Positions 20,575 through 30,991 of a stretch of DNA of 64,000 bases are shown here, piece after piece. The notes under the pieces were generated by a model, which saw nothing but the letters and a program-made list of their open reading frames with translations, had not been told where the DNA came from and ran no database searches. This stretch comes from Ascaphus truei (lineage: Eukaryota > Chordata > Amphibia > Anura > Ascaphidae), in assembly GCA_036426205.1 (NCBI GenBank), contig CM071579.1:12616071-12680070 (forward strand). Direction: 5' to 3'. The position numbers and the translations under genes were made by a program. The stretch's first letter is position 1. Every line of letters starts with the position of its first letter.

Positions 20575-20970
20575 AGATCCGTGGAGGGATGCAACGGAGC
20601 ACAGCCAGGTCACAGCCAAATTAGAACAAAGTGGGGGCAGCAATCGTAGATCTGATTAAAATAGATTTATTGAACCAGTGAACACATGGTACAGAGCAGG
20701 TGCAGAAACACCACTCTAACGCGTTTCACGCTGCAATAGCACTTTGTTAAAGAGTGTATAGTGTAAACATGGACTGTCACTAGAACAAAGCAGAAGAGGT
20801 GAAAGGTGATTTTCATTCATTAATTTTTTTTACTTATAGTGGTGTTTCTGCACCTGCTCTGTACCATGTGTTCACTGGTTCAATAAATCTATTTTAATCG
20901 GATCTATAATTGCTGCCCCCACTGTGTTCTGATTTGGCTGTGACCTGGCTGTGCTCCCGTTGCGGCAGTG
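20575..20970. repeat. Foldback element carrying hammerhead-like motif
   Basis: Arms at about 20580-20735 and 20835-20968 are inverted repeats (AATAGATTTATTGAACCAGTG pairs with its complement), and the hammerhead-like motif lies at the inner edge of the left arm. No coding capacity. Confidence 0.8.
20718..20750 (-). ncRNA. Hammerhead-ribozyme-like motif, copy 6
   Basis: On the - strand: core TTAACAA (C3U/G8A pair plus G5A), an extra A, stem II GTGCT/AGCGT with loop ATTGC, GAAA, palindromic ACGCGT, then T. Helix I pairs CACTCT with AGAGTG (6 bp). The G5 change should inactivate it. Confidence 0.45.
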
Positions 20971-21045
20971 GATATTCACAGTTGAGTGCAAATAGCCGCA
21001 CGGCTATTCGCACTCAGTAGGAAATAAAATGGAAAAAAAATAAAC

Positions 21046-21115
21046 ATCCCAGCCAGGAATCGAACCCTGGTCCACTCTGTTAATGGCCTGGAGCATAACC
21101 ACTAAGCTATAAGAC
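21046..21115 (-). repeat. tRNA-like sequence, left arm
   Basis: On the - strand it has A box TAGCTTAGTGGTTA and B box GGTTCGATTCC with a perfect T-arm (CCAGG/CCTGG). The acceptor stem does not pair and the anticodon arm is degenerate, so it is a tRNA-derived repeat head, not a tRNA gene. Confidence 0.75.
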
Positions 21116-21282
21116 TTTCTGATGCTTTTGTAGTGAATAAAGGCATAGAAGCCTATTGACATTACAGTGTTCATAGCAGCTCGGCTATTCGCACTCAGTA
21201 GGAAATGAAATGGAAAAAAAAAGACAGAACACTCCCCTATTGACATTCTATACCCCCTGCATCTGTAATCAGCGCGGCTTTA

Positions 21283-21611
21283 GGTTGAGTCCCCAGTCAG
21301 CACTGTGGCACGCGCCCAGCGTGGGGGGGGGCGGCGCATGCACAGGGCTAGACCGCGATCTGCGGTCTGAGGGGAGAGAGAACGTTTGCGACGGGAGGGG
21401 GCGTGGCGGTAGGTTTGCGGGGGCGTGGCCATGACATCCCGCGGCGGGTTCGCCCTCATTGGCCTACCGCCACGCCCCCGCAAACCTACCGCCACGCCCC
21501 CTCCCATCGCAAAAGTTCTCTCTCCCCTCAGACCGCAGATCGCGGTCTAGCGCTGTGCTTGCGCCGCCCCCCCGCCGGGCGCGTGCCACAGTGCTGACTG
21601 GGGACTCAGCC
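21283..21611. mobile_element. GC-rich inner palindrome, possible Harbinger MITE
   Basis: Ends GGTTGAGTCCCCAGTCAGC and GCTGACTGGGGACTCAGCC are flanked by TTA and TAA, as for a Harbinger MITE. However, the inverted symmetry continues outward past these points, so it may be one larger foldback rather than an insertion at the exact centre of another. Confidence 0.45.
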
Positions 21612-21825
21612 TAAAGCCGCGCTGATTACAGATGCAAGGGGGTATAGAATGTCAATAGGGGAGTGTTCTGTCTTTTTTTTCCATTTCATTTCCTACTGAG
21701 TGCGAATAGCCGTGCGGCTATTTGCACTCAACTTAACTGAGTGCGAATAGCCGAGCTGCTATGAACACTGTAATGTCAATTGGCTTCTATGCCTTTATTC
21801 ACTACAAAAGCATCAGAAAGTCTTA

Positions 21826-21895
21826 TAGCTCAGTGGTTATGCGCCAGGCCATTAGCAGAGTGGACCAGGGTTCGATTCCTGGCTGGGATGTTTAT
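21826..21895 (+). repeat. tRNA-like sequence, right arm
   Basis: A box TAGCTCAGTGGTTA and B box GGTTCGATTCC are both intact, so an RNA polymerase III internal promoter is plausible. T-arm pairing is perfect, but acceptor and anticodon arms do not fold as in a tRNA. It mirrors 21046-21115. Confidence 0.75.
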
Positions 21896-21960
21896 TTTTT
21901 TCCCATTTTTTTCCCATTTTATTTCCATGGAAATATGGATTTTGGGTGTAACATCAGCGA

Positions 21961-22930
21961 AAATCCGGGAAACGGATTGAGGGTAATGTACAGAATTGCA
22001 TCTCCATTATTGTCCTATAAACGTCTAGTACAGTATATTACGAAGCTTAAACTGCTCCACCGTTTAACAATTTCCTTTGCCGTTGTAAAGTAGTTTTCAG
22101 GCCCTTGTGACTTTTGTAAAAAAAAAAAATCTGACATTCTGAATACTATTAAAGATGGTCATTTTAGCGCCTCTTATTGCTCTTCTGTGATATCTCCTAG
22201 CATCCAGATATCTTAAGGCGAGCTAATCAACGTGAACATCTGACACTATGCCATCATTCTGCTGTGGAGACAGCTCGTTTCATTTTTGTAGGTCCTGATG
22301 TTAGGATAAGCCACCATCCTAAGGCAAGATGGAACCAGGAAATCCATCTTCTGAAACCTGGACATATGAATAACCTAGGCAGCAGTTTAATCAGCAACGT
22401 GGCCATCTGAAATGAAAGTCTGTGTCATAAATAGTCACCTATGGTGCCATTTTAATCGGAAATGGGATATTAAACCAAAATGCAACGGCCTGTAACATTG
22501 CTATTGCAAATAAGAGAATTGTTTGAGGAGTGAGTTGCAAGGGTTTATTATGTGTTGGCTACATAATATAGAAAGACAAAGTTATAGACACTTTCGTGCT
22601 GTGGCTGTTTAATGTATTGCTGTGTGTAAAATATGGAGACATTTCGTGTGCCGCACAAGTGGATTCTGAAACGGTTCAATAGTTCATGTTAATTTCCGTC
22701 ACGGTGTAATACCCTCTCATTTAAATTCAGGATCTGTTTAATAGGCTTGAATAGGTTATAATAGTCACAAAGGCTGAACGGTGACACACTCATGTTTAAG
22801 TTGAAATAAAAGAAAGTATTAAATAATGTGGACAATGGGACTACCACAAATATTGACTTGATGCAATTTGAGATTTGTTTCCTAAATGTAAAAGCATTGG
22901 AGAATTTCACAATAATGTGTGTGGTCAGGA
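21961..22930. other. Intronic sequence, nothing recognised
   Basis: No repeat family or gene signal that I can support. Confidence 0.5.
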
Positions 22931-22932
22931 TT

Positions 22933-23540
22933 AGTATACTCCAGTAACGAGTGTGTTCAGGAAGATCAGTATGCTTCAGTACTGTGTATGGTCAGGAGGT
23001 GCATTATACTCCAGTAATGTGTTTCCAGGAGGATCAGTATACTCCAGTAATGTGTTTCCAGGAGGAGGAGTATACTCCAGTAATGTGTGTCCAGGAAGAT
23101 CAGTATGCTTCAGTACTGTACTGTGTATGGTCAGGAGGTGCATTATACTCCAGTAATGTGTGTCCAGGAGGATCAGTATACTCCAGTAATGTGTTTCCAG
23201 GAGGAGGAGTATACTCCAGTAATGTGTGTCCAGGAAGATCAGTATGCTTCAGTACTGTGTATGGTCAGGAGGAGCAGTATACTCCAATAATGTGTTTCCA
23301 AGAGGATCATTATATTCCAGTAATTTGTGTCCAGGAGGAGCAGTATACTCCAGTAATGTGTATAAACATGAGGATCAGTATACATCAGTACTCGGTATAA
23401 ACATGAGCATCAGTATACATCAGTGCTGCGTATGGTCAGGAAGATCAGTATACTCCAGTAATGTGTATGGTCAGGAATGTTGGTATACTTAAGTAATGTG
23501 TAAAACCAGGATCATGCATACATCAGTAACACGCATGATC
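22933..23540 (+). repeat. Minisatellite, unit 33-35 bp with higher-order structure
   Basis: Imperfect units of the type TATACTCCAGTAATGTGTTT plus CCAGGAGGATCAG. Every fourth unit or so is a variant with CTTCAGTACTGTGTATGGTC, recurring near 22973, 23108 and 23245, which gives a higher-order period of roughly 135 bp. Because most units are 33 bp, all three frames stay open and produce repetitive ORFs such as YSSNVFPGG. These are not evidence of a protein. Confidence 0.92.
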
Positions 23541-23934
23541 ATAGTCTATATGCCTCAATAATGTGCAGAATTTTTTATACTGCAGTAAAATCAGAACAAT
23601 CCCCCATTCTGAAATAAACAACTGAATAAGCCATTCTTATTTTGCACAGTAAGTATTTCTTATTTCATCATTCCTTCAATTTTGTATGTATATTGTTTTT
23701 TCCCCCAGCCTCTCAGGGTTTTCATAATAGGTTGCTATGACCTATTGTAGAAGGAAAGATATTGCCGGTGTAGAAAGTGCACATTCCTAAAGAGGAAGGA
23801 AAATGAATATTATAAACATGGGTTTAATTTGCTTTTTTACTCCGACATTTGGAGGGGTTGCACCGTTCAGCAAATAACTGTGCTTTTGTTTAAGCCGACA
23901 GATAAAGTAGTTTAGTATTTTTAAGAACTGTCAT
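23541..23934. other. Intronic sequence, nothing recognised
   Basis: No repeat or gene signal. Confidence 0.5.
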
Positions 23935-25190
23935 AATAATAACATTATTTATACAAAGCTTTTCTCCCTATGGGACTCAAAATGTTTCAGTTACAAAAAA
24001 GAAAAAAGGAGGAAACATTTAAGGTTATAAAAGATCAAACACAAGGAAAGATACAATACAGGATGGGATGGTACTGTAGCAATGAAATGCCGGACAGGTT
24101 GTGGTTGATTAATTAAATGCCTGGGTAAACAGGTAGGTCTTGAGCCTGTTTTTGTAGATTCCCAGAGAGAGGGCCTCTCGAACAGAACGAGGCAGACTGT
24201 TCCAAAGAGTGGGAGCAGTGTGGCTAAAAGCTCAGGCCCCAAAGGACGTCAAGGAAATTCTGGGAACTGTTGGGAGTCCTTCGTCTGCAGATCGAAGTGA
24301 GCGAATGGCAGTGTAGAGAACATGAAGTTCTTTCAGATAGCTGGTCATGTAGTGCTTTGAATGTCAACATGCCAATCTTTAAATAAATTCTTTTACATGT
24401 AGTGTAGGCGGACGCTCACAGAGGTATGCAAGGGAGTCTGGTTATAGTGAAATTAAATAAGGCTTTTATTGCGCCTGTTTCCTTAGCATCAGGAAACCAT
24501 CCAAACAAGGGGTAAACAAAGCTTCTATTCACTTGGGAGTATTTCTAGTGAAATACTATGCAATCCACCACTCCCTTTAGATAAGCATGTCTCCCAGCCC
24601 CAAACATATAGCATGAAATGAACAGATATAAAAAAAAGTCTTATAAATGAAAGTCTTATCTGTTCCTTGTGGTTTGGAGGGGAAATCTTCTCTGTTCCTG
24701 GTTGCTACCTTTTCTTCGGGATTTGTCAGCATTCAGGTTTAGAAGTTTCCTCTGTGTCTTGCAAGCAGCCTCTTCTGGTACAGTAGACTCAAGACGTCTG
24801 TCCCCATGTCAGTCTCACAAGTTGTGAGAGTAAGGGACAATCTCTGCTTTGTCTCCAAGTTCAGCTCAGGTGTGAGCTAAGGAGTCTCCCTTCCTGTCTC
24901 AAAAGACAGGCTTTTCAAAGCAATCTAATCAGGCAGGTGGTGTTTGTTAATTGACTACCAGCAGTTAACCACCACACTGCTGGATTAGAGGCACATTACC
25001 TGAACAGGGATAACTCCCCTGTTACATGTAGCCAATGCAGAGAACAGAGAACAGGTGTCATATGGCAAGAACGTGTCTGATCAGTTGCCAACCTGGCCAC
25101 GGCGTTCTGCACCAGCTGCAGGCGGCGCAGCTCTTTTTACCGCTGTTTCCTCAAGGGCAATCCTATTGGCAATGTTACAGACTGTGGCAT
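23935..25190 (-). mobile_element. Unclassified LINE-like 3' region (antisense), split by a solo LTR
   Basis: Contains common vertebrate LINE 3' phrases in antisense: TACAAAGCTTTTCTCCCTATG, GGTAGGTCTTGAGCCTGTTT, GGCAGACTGTTCCAAAGAGT, and after the LTR ATGTAGCCAATGCAGAGAAC and GCACCAGCTGCAGGCGGCGC. The two halves are continuous once the LTR and its duplication are removed. The exact LINE clade is not certain. Confidence 0.6.
24403..25026 (-). mobile_element. Solo LTR, 624 bp, perfect TGTAG duplication
   Basis: It starts TGTAGGCGGACG and ends CCCCTGTTACA, flanked by TGTAG at 24398-24402 and 25027-25031. On the - strand it reads TGTAACAGGGG...CTACA with AATAAA near its 3' part, supporting - orientation. 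No internal domain is present. Confidence 0.88.
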
Positions 25191-25310
25191 TGGTGTCTAA
25201 ACGTAATTTTTGTTGTAAGCCATGGTCACATATACAAATGAGACATAACGATTATGACTTGCGAACAACACACGGATATAATCTGCAGACAGAAATGGAA
25301 GGTAAACAGT

Positions 25311-25560
25311 AGAGATGTGTGAAAACGTTGTTCATTTTGGGAATATTCTTCTTGATTGCGTAATACATTTCCCCCACCCCAAAACATTTGAATGATATTT
25401 GGTGTTGCACAAAGTAAATATTTCATATTTTCCACCATGTGAAATGTCGCGTGTCGCCGCATTTCACATTCACGAACATTGGTATAAAATTTGCTCTTAA
25501 AGAAGGATATTTGCCACAAAGTTTGATATTTCTTAATCATTTTAACGTTCTACAAACCGT
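25311..25560. repeat. Possible MITE fragment starting TAGAGATGTGTGAAA
   Basis: The start resembles the TAGAGATGGGCGAA hAT termini, and the interior is AT-rich with several short GAAATG/CATTTC inversions. The right end is undefined. Confidence 0.35.
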
Positions 25561-26019
25561 ATGAGTAGTAAAAAAAAAAAAAAAACAAGTAGAACGCACG
25601 AGAGCATCGGTAAAATATTAATGATTATCTTCAGGCTCTTGGATTTATTGCAGGTTTTGAGTGATGCATTTTATTGGGGCGACATGATAGTTCTCTATAA
25701 ACATAGTTGCACACTAGCTATCCAGAATGAGAGATTAGGTAAAGATCATGAAAGCCCTCCAGAACATTTGCTGACTATGGAAACATTAATGTTTCAAGAA
25801 CAATATGTATAATTGTGTGTTGTTTGTTTTTATGTGCCAGTTACCTATACTTAACCTATTAAACATGCCATGGCCATTAATTCAATTTGATCTTTGGAGG
25901 AACTGCCCTTTAAAAGAACTTCATGGTGGACTGCAGCTATGTGTAAACAAAATGACTGCAGACCAATTTCCGCTTTGGACTACTGTTACCTTGCTCTCCC
26001 TTATTTACCTACGCTCTCT
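25561..26019. other. Intronic sequence, nothing recognised
   Basis: Includes a 15-A run near 25571. No gene signal. Confidence 0.45.
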
Positions 26020-26417
26020 CACTTGCAGTTTTGTCTCTACCTCTGGCTCCCACACTTTCTCCACTAATCCCCCACCCTATTTAATTTCCCATTCTTTACT
26101 GTCATCTCCCTTATTCTGCAGCCACCAACTCCATCTGCTTCCCACATAACATCCACATACCAATCTTTTCACGTCCCACATCCTATCCCAATGTCTCCTT
26201 TTCATCCCGCACTGCCAGTCACCCTGACCTCATCCCCATTAAACCTCTCCCTCCCCTTTCCTGTTCCCATTGGAATGCACGATCTGTCTGCAATAAACTT
26301 GGCTATCCATGACTTGTTCATTTCCAATTCTCTCAACCCCCTAGTCTAGCCTGGCCCACCCCCTCAGATACCTCCTTCCCTGCTGCTCTCTCCTATGGTG
26401 ATCTTTCCCTTAGTCAC
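26020..26417 (+). mobile_element. L2 LINE, 5' part (endonuclease start)
   Basis: The + strand shows HWNARSVCNKL (about 26267-26300) and TPSDTSFPAALSYGD (26360-26405), typical of the start of the L2 apurinic-type endonuclease domain. It is cut at 26417 by the LTR retroelement, and the LINE resumes at 31496. Confidence 0.85.
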
Positions 26418-27522
26418 TGTCACGGTTGTGCTCGCCACAAACCTGGGTCGGACCGCGTGGCTGAGGTGGGGTTGTATAAGCACCGACCTTAGACCGCGCA
26501 GGCTGATCCGAATTGCGCAGTTCGTAGTCGTACGTAGCAGGGTCGGGGTTGGAGAAGGCAGCATCATCAGTGGACAAGCCATGGTCAGGACTGGAGAGAT
26601 CAGGGTAAACGTTATTCAAGCAGGAGTTCGGCAACAGGTAATCAGAAGTTCCCCGCCTCAGCTTAGGAGCGTGAGCGCGGGCATGGGTTCTGCGCGTGTA
26701 ATGACCACGGCCCATATTAATGGTCTCAGGAAAGGATAGGCAGACCAGAGTGGGCACGCCGCCAGGCAGCACTGGTAAACAAGTGCTTCAGCGCAGGACT
26801 CCAGAGCAGCCTGTGCAAGGAGAGAGAGAGCTACAGACCTCAGGACTCGTGATTGGCCTCTGCTAAGGGTAGGGCAGCAGACCACAGGAACAGGAAGCAG
26901 GAGGATACACGGGAGGTACTCCGCTTCAGCACAGGAACCAGGACACGGCCTCTGCTATGTAGAATTAGCAGCAGGCCCCAGGAACCCAACAGATAGGCTC
27001 TGCAGAGAAAGGACAGCAAGCCTCAGGAAACCAGGAGCTGAAGTCAGCACTGGAGTGACCTCCGCTTCAGCACAGGAACCAGGAACACGGCCTCGGCTAT
27101 GAAGAATGGGCAGCGGCCCCAGGTACCGGTAGATAGGCTCTTGCTGTGGAAGGATAGCAGGCCTCAGGAAACAGGGATCTGAAGTTAACATGAAGAGTAC
27201 TCCGCTTCAGCACAGGAAACAGGAACAGTACTCTGCATGAACTAGGGAATAGAACTAGAGAGATTAGTACACAACAGAGCCAAGCCTTAGGGCTTGTGGC
27301 AGAACACTTGTGACAACCAGGAAGGGTTATGCTCGGCAGGGAAGCATTGTGGGAAAGGTGTCTTTAAAGGTCAGTGAACCAATAGCAGAAGGGGCGTGTG
27401 GCAGCACTGCTTTAATGTGTGAACATAGGGTGGAGCTGCAGCAAAGGTCAGGAGCAGTATTCCAGGGCTGCATAAGTCTGTAAGGCAAGGCAAACCGCAA
27501 ACTAAGGTGCGGATCCGTTACA
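26418..27522 (-). repeat. 3' LTR, 1105 bp
   Basis: From TGTCACGG to CCGTTACA on the + strand. Its first 518 bp match 30992-31495 with only scattered substitutions and small indels (mostly 26555-26615), so the element is fairly young. It contains an imperfect tandem repeat of about 140 bp. Confidence 0.88.
26925..27225. repeat. Imperfect 140-bp tandem repeat inside the LTR
   Basis: Units begin ACTCCGCTTCAGCACAGGAA (near 26928, 27060 and 27198) and include GATAGGCTC and GGCCTCAGGAAAC. About two and a half copies are present. The truncated 5' LTR ends just inside the first unit. Confidence 0.8.
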
Positions 27523-27537
27523 GTACCCCCCCCCCCT
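27523..27537 (-). other. Polypurine tract
   Basis: A run of about 11 G (on the - strand) followed by TAC immediately precedes the 3' LTR start TGTAACGG. Position and composition fit the plus-strand primer site of an LTR retroelement. Confidence 0.8.
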
Positions 27538-29337
27538 TCACGTGAGACCTCCGGGCGAATAAGACCACTCAGAGTTGAGGGACCTGGAATTGTTCCTGAA
27601 CTGTCTGGGATTGGGGTTAGAGTCATGGTCCAGAGACTCGTGGGCACTCCTTTGCATACCCCCACCCCCCAGTGAGAACTGCGGCCAGACAGGGCCATCC
27701 ATGGGCCTCGGGGACATTGAGTTGTTCCTAAAGTTTTTTAGGCGGCAAGGGGATCCGTAAACGAGCAGTTCCTTGGTGAGTCCTGTTCTAGGATATGAGA
27801 GTGGTGGTAGAGACAACATTGGTACATGGCTCGCCACGCGAAATGGCTTGGGAATCCAGGGCTGTGAAGAACCAGCGGTTTCCGGGGCAGAAACGGCAGA
27901 AGAACCCCCACTGGGAGCCCAGTCTTTAGTAATGGGACCAGAGTTCAGGATAAGCGGCATCGATATTTGACCGAAAATATCAAGGCGACCTTCGAGACAG
28001 ACAAAGTCTAGGCTGACCTCTGCATGTAGAAGTTTGAGAGGGTCTTCTCCTCCAGAGGTCTCCCAGGTAGTGGTCAGCGAGGGTATAGGGTGGGTGGGAC
28101 CATTTCCAGGTATTGGTATGGAACGTGACAAGGCAAGCAGTAAACCAGGCGTGGAGACCGAAATCTTGGGATACGTACAGAGTATTTCCAACACAGAGGA
28201 AATAACAGGGGCAACAGAAAGCTCCGAGGGGAAAAACCATGGTTTAGCAGAGGCAGAGAAGCAATCAGCAGTGGAGCTCCCAAATACTGGGGAACCCTCA
28301 GTGGGAGATAGTATTGTCTGGGGAGTAGGAATAGGCTTTGGGGCTTTAATATCAGGAACTTGAGAATAAGGCAGAGCAAGGGTAGCGGCGGGAGGGAAGC
28401 TAACATCAGAAGCTGAAGTCTGTACTTCAGTGACAAGGACCTGAGAGACTACAAAAGCGGCAGTGAGTAGAGGAATCGACTGTGGAGCTGGAGGCTCGGA
28501 GTCCATAACAGAAACATCTAGCAAAGCAGGGGTACTGATAGGAGAACTAGCGTCAGGAGCTGGTGCTTGAGAGTCAGTGACGGATAATGGGGGAGTAATG
28601 ATGGGAGTTAGAGAGACAACAAGCGGCAAGTAGGAACCATGGAAACTCTTAATGGCAGACACCTTAGGAGCACAAGGAGTCTTATCCAAAACTGCAAGGG
28701 CCCTAACAACAGGGGTACTTGACATGACAAAAACATGAATAAGCGTGTTTACTAGTGCAAAAATTCTGATAACAGGACTCCTAGCCAGTGGTGAGGGTGT
28801 CTGGGTTTGGCTAGTGAGAAAATCAGATATAGTGATAAGTGACTTAGAATCAATCACTGAGGTTCTAGGATTGCTGGACATGTGTGAAAAAATACCCTTT
28901 AAGACAGGAGCTTTAATTTTTACCCCGAGTAACCCAACGGTTGCTGGGGCATATTTAGACGCAGTGCTGAGGGACTGAGGTTTAGCAAGGGCAGGAAAAC
29001 TAAATAGCTCAGATTTAAACACCAGGACTAAAAATATAGGCAGGTTGGTCTCAGACTGTACTAAGGGCGTAACAACCGATGTGCTGATCCCTGGAGGGTT
29101 TGCATGGGCAGAGAAATCAGGGGAACCAAAAGCAAGGACGGCCTCTATAGGGGGAGATTCTGAATCCGAAGGGAGGTTTTTAGCTCTCAGAGTATCGGGA
29201 CCGACCAGGCAAATTTCAGAGAGAGGGAAAACTGTGTGCAGGCTTCTAGCTAGCACATATGAAAAAGCGTCACTTTTGAGTGAAGGCAGTGTGTCAGCAA
29301 ACATTACTGAGAACAACATGAACCCCAGGAGGGGCAT
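27538..29337 (-). CDS. 599-residue Ser/Pro/Ala-rich ORF in the LTR retroelement, function unknown
   Basis: An uninterrupted frame of 599 codons that ends at the polypurine tract with SYSPGGLT. It is rich in S, P, A, L, T and V, with imperfect internal phrases such as SDASSPISTPALLDVS and SEPPAPQS. I see no zinc knuckle, catalytic DD/YXDD, HHCC or signal peptide, and I do not recognise the family. Its position fits neither a normal gag nor pol. The long open frame in an otherwise decayed area suggests recent coding use or low stop-codon content from base composition. An upstream, frameshifted part lies at 29294-30989. It is not a host gene. Confidence 0.5.
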   Translation of the reverse strand: MPLLGFMLFSVMFADTLPSLKSDAFSYVLARSLHTVFPLSEICLVGPDTLRAKNLPSDSESPPIEAVLAFGSPDFSAHANPPGISTSVVTPLVQSETNLPIFLVLVFKSELFSFPALAKPQSLSTASKYAPATVGLLGVKIKAPVLKGIFSHMSSNPRTSVIDSKSLITISDFLTSQTQTPSPLARSPVIRIFALVNTLIHVFVMSSTPVVRALAVLDKTPCAPKVSAIKSFHGSYLPLVVSLTPIITPPLSVTDSQAPAPDASSPISTPALLDVSVMDSEPPAPQSIPLLTAAFVVSQVLVTEVQTSASDVSFPPAATLALPYSQVPDIKAPKPIPTPQTILSPTEGSPVFGSSTADCFSASAKPWFFPSELSVAPVISSVLEILCTYPKISVSTPGLLLALSRSIPIPGNGPTHPIPSLTTTWETSGGEDPLKLLHAEVSLDFVCLEGRLDIFGQISMPLILNSGPITKDWAPSGGSSAVSAPETAGSSQPWIPKPFRVASHVPMLSLPPLSYPRTGLTKELLVYGSPCRLKNFRNNSMSPRPMDGPVWPQFSLGGGGMQRSAHESLDHDSNPNPRQFRNNSRSLNSEWSYSPGGLT

Positions 29338-30989
29338 AATGACCCCTGTACGCGTTTAACCCTAAGCTTTGAGAAGAGGAGAACACAGACAGTACAAGGG
29401 TGGTAATCATAACTGTACTGGTCTCTGAAGTGGGTATTTGGTAAGGAGTGTCTGGGAAACCAGAAATGACTGCAGATTCCACAACGTGGGGACTATGCGC
29501 TGAAGCAGGGATCACCGCTCTCTGGGTGACAGACTGGTTCAGCGAAATACCCGGGAGGAGGAACTCTGCGACCAAGCTTAGGGAAAAACCTGGTCCCTGA
29601 ATACATTTAACTGGAACCAGAACTTTAGCCGAAGTCTCTGGAGGCAAGGCAGCGGAAACTTGAGCTGAAGCAGGGGATTTATAGCAAAGAATTTCTAATT
29701 AATCCGCAAGGTTAGGGGAATCCTTTAATGCAACCTCTGCTGTCGGACTGGGGAATCCATTCTCTGAGGCTAAAACGAAGGCATTAACTTGGAGGCAGCA
29801 AGAATTTACAGGGGTTAATGCAGACAGTACCTGAGAGTAGAACATAGAGAGTTTTTTCTCTATAATAGGGGAGACAAGGGATTTCTCCTCTGGAGCTAGG
29901 GACGTGACCCTGGCTGGGAGAGAACAAGGAATTACCAAAGGGGACTCAAAGAGCTGCCCCGCGGGATATAATACAGGAATGACCCTGGGAGCAGAACTTA
30001 GAAATTCAAGCTTAGTATGTGGAGGTAGAAGGGATTCTTTCTCTCACGGGAAGAGCGCACAGGACTGCCTAGCATGGGTTAAAGCAGAAAAAACCACAAG
30101 GGCAGAAATGAGAGATTCAGAGTTAGAAAGAGAGAGTAAGGAAAGCTTACACTGTGAGAGAGACCCACAGACCTGGGAAATACAGGGATTTACAGTGGAA
30201 AACTCATAGGCCTGACTAGCAGGGGTTAAGACAGGGCTAAGCTCAAGTACAGAAGTTAGAGATTCAGAGCTAGAAATAGAGGGGAAAAGGGATTCTCTCT
30301 CGGATACTAGAGCCTTAGTGTTGGCTAGAGAAACATACGTAGACTCCAGGGGAAACTCACAGGGCTGATTGGGAGGGGTTAACGTAGACATATCAATGGG
30401 GTCAGAGTAACCGGGCGTACCATCTGGGCTAGGGACTGTGGCAGCCTCTGCGTTAGGGGGCAGTGATAGTGGGACAGTTTGGTCATTTCCTGGAGAGGAA
30501 GATACGTCCCCAGGTTTAGCGACAGGACTGGCAGTACAGGGGGACTGCCAAGCGGCAGCGTATCTGGCGAGGAGAGGGTCCTGTTTCTTTATGCAAATGT
30601 CCAAAGTCAGGGAAAGTACACAGAGTGTGTTTTGTGCATGAGCCAACATGAAAAGAGGGTCCTCTCGTACTACGAGAATGTCCAGTGATAAGGCCAGGGC
30701 ATAGAGTGCATCTTGGGCCCATAGGGTTCACATTATCCCAGGTTAAAGGGGAACCAGGGGAGCGAACACAAGCGGCCAGAGACTGTTTTAAGTCCTTGAG
30801 GCAAATAGCCTTACTAATGAGATCGTAACGGCATCGGTGTTGCAAAGGGGTTAAACCTTCATACATATATACACCTTCAATACGAGGTAGTATTTCGCAC
30901 AGATACTGGGATTGGTCTGCAGGCCGGGACAGGATTTCAGACAAAAACTTGCCAACCCTCAGCACAGGGCGGTCTGTGGGGCCGAGCAT
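29294..30989 (-). pseudogene. Degraded upstream coding region of the LTR retroelement
   Basis: Four - strand ORFs of 79-201 residues share the composition of the 599-residue ORF. Those at 30044-30649, 29699-29938 and 29294-29647 are in one frame separated by stops; 30516-30989 and the 599-residue ORF are in the other two frames. The first starts directly at the 5' LTR border (30989). Together they suggest a single long protein broken by stops and frameshifts. No gag zinc knuckle or polymerase motif is seen. Confidence 0.5.
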
Positions 30990-30991
30990 AC

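Larger units (their letters stand above)
20978..21960. repeat. About 1-kb complex palindrome with tRNA-like sequences and short hairpins
   Basis: Left and right halves mirror each other around about 21447. The outer parts carry opposed tRNA-like sequences, then a segment with TGATGCTTTTGTAGTGAATAA in both arms, then GC-rich inner arms. A short palindrome (GAGTGCRAATAGCCG and its complement) occurs whole at 20983-21015 and 21697-21730 and as halves at 21178-21200 and 21738-21760. The class is unknown. Confidence 0.8.

Noticed and set aside
21826..21895. Functional tRNA gene
   Set aside because: A and B boxes are intact but acceptor and anticodon arms do not pair, and the sequence is duplicated in inverted form as part of a repeat.
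22951..23492. Overlapping ORFs of 67-149 residues in repeated YSSNVFPGG-like phrases
   Set aside because: All frames are open because the minisatellite unit is mostly 33 bp. No protein features or splice context.
27538..29337. 599-residue ORF as a host gene
   Set aside because: It lies exactly between an LTR-type polypurine tract and the rest of an LTR retroelement, in the element's orientation, so it belongs to the element.
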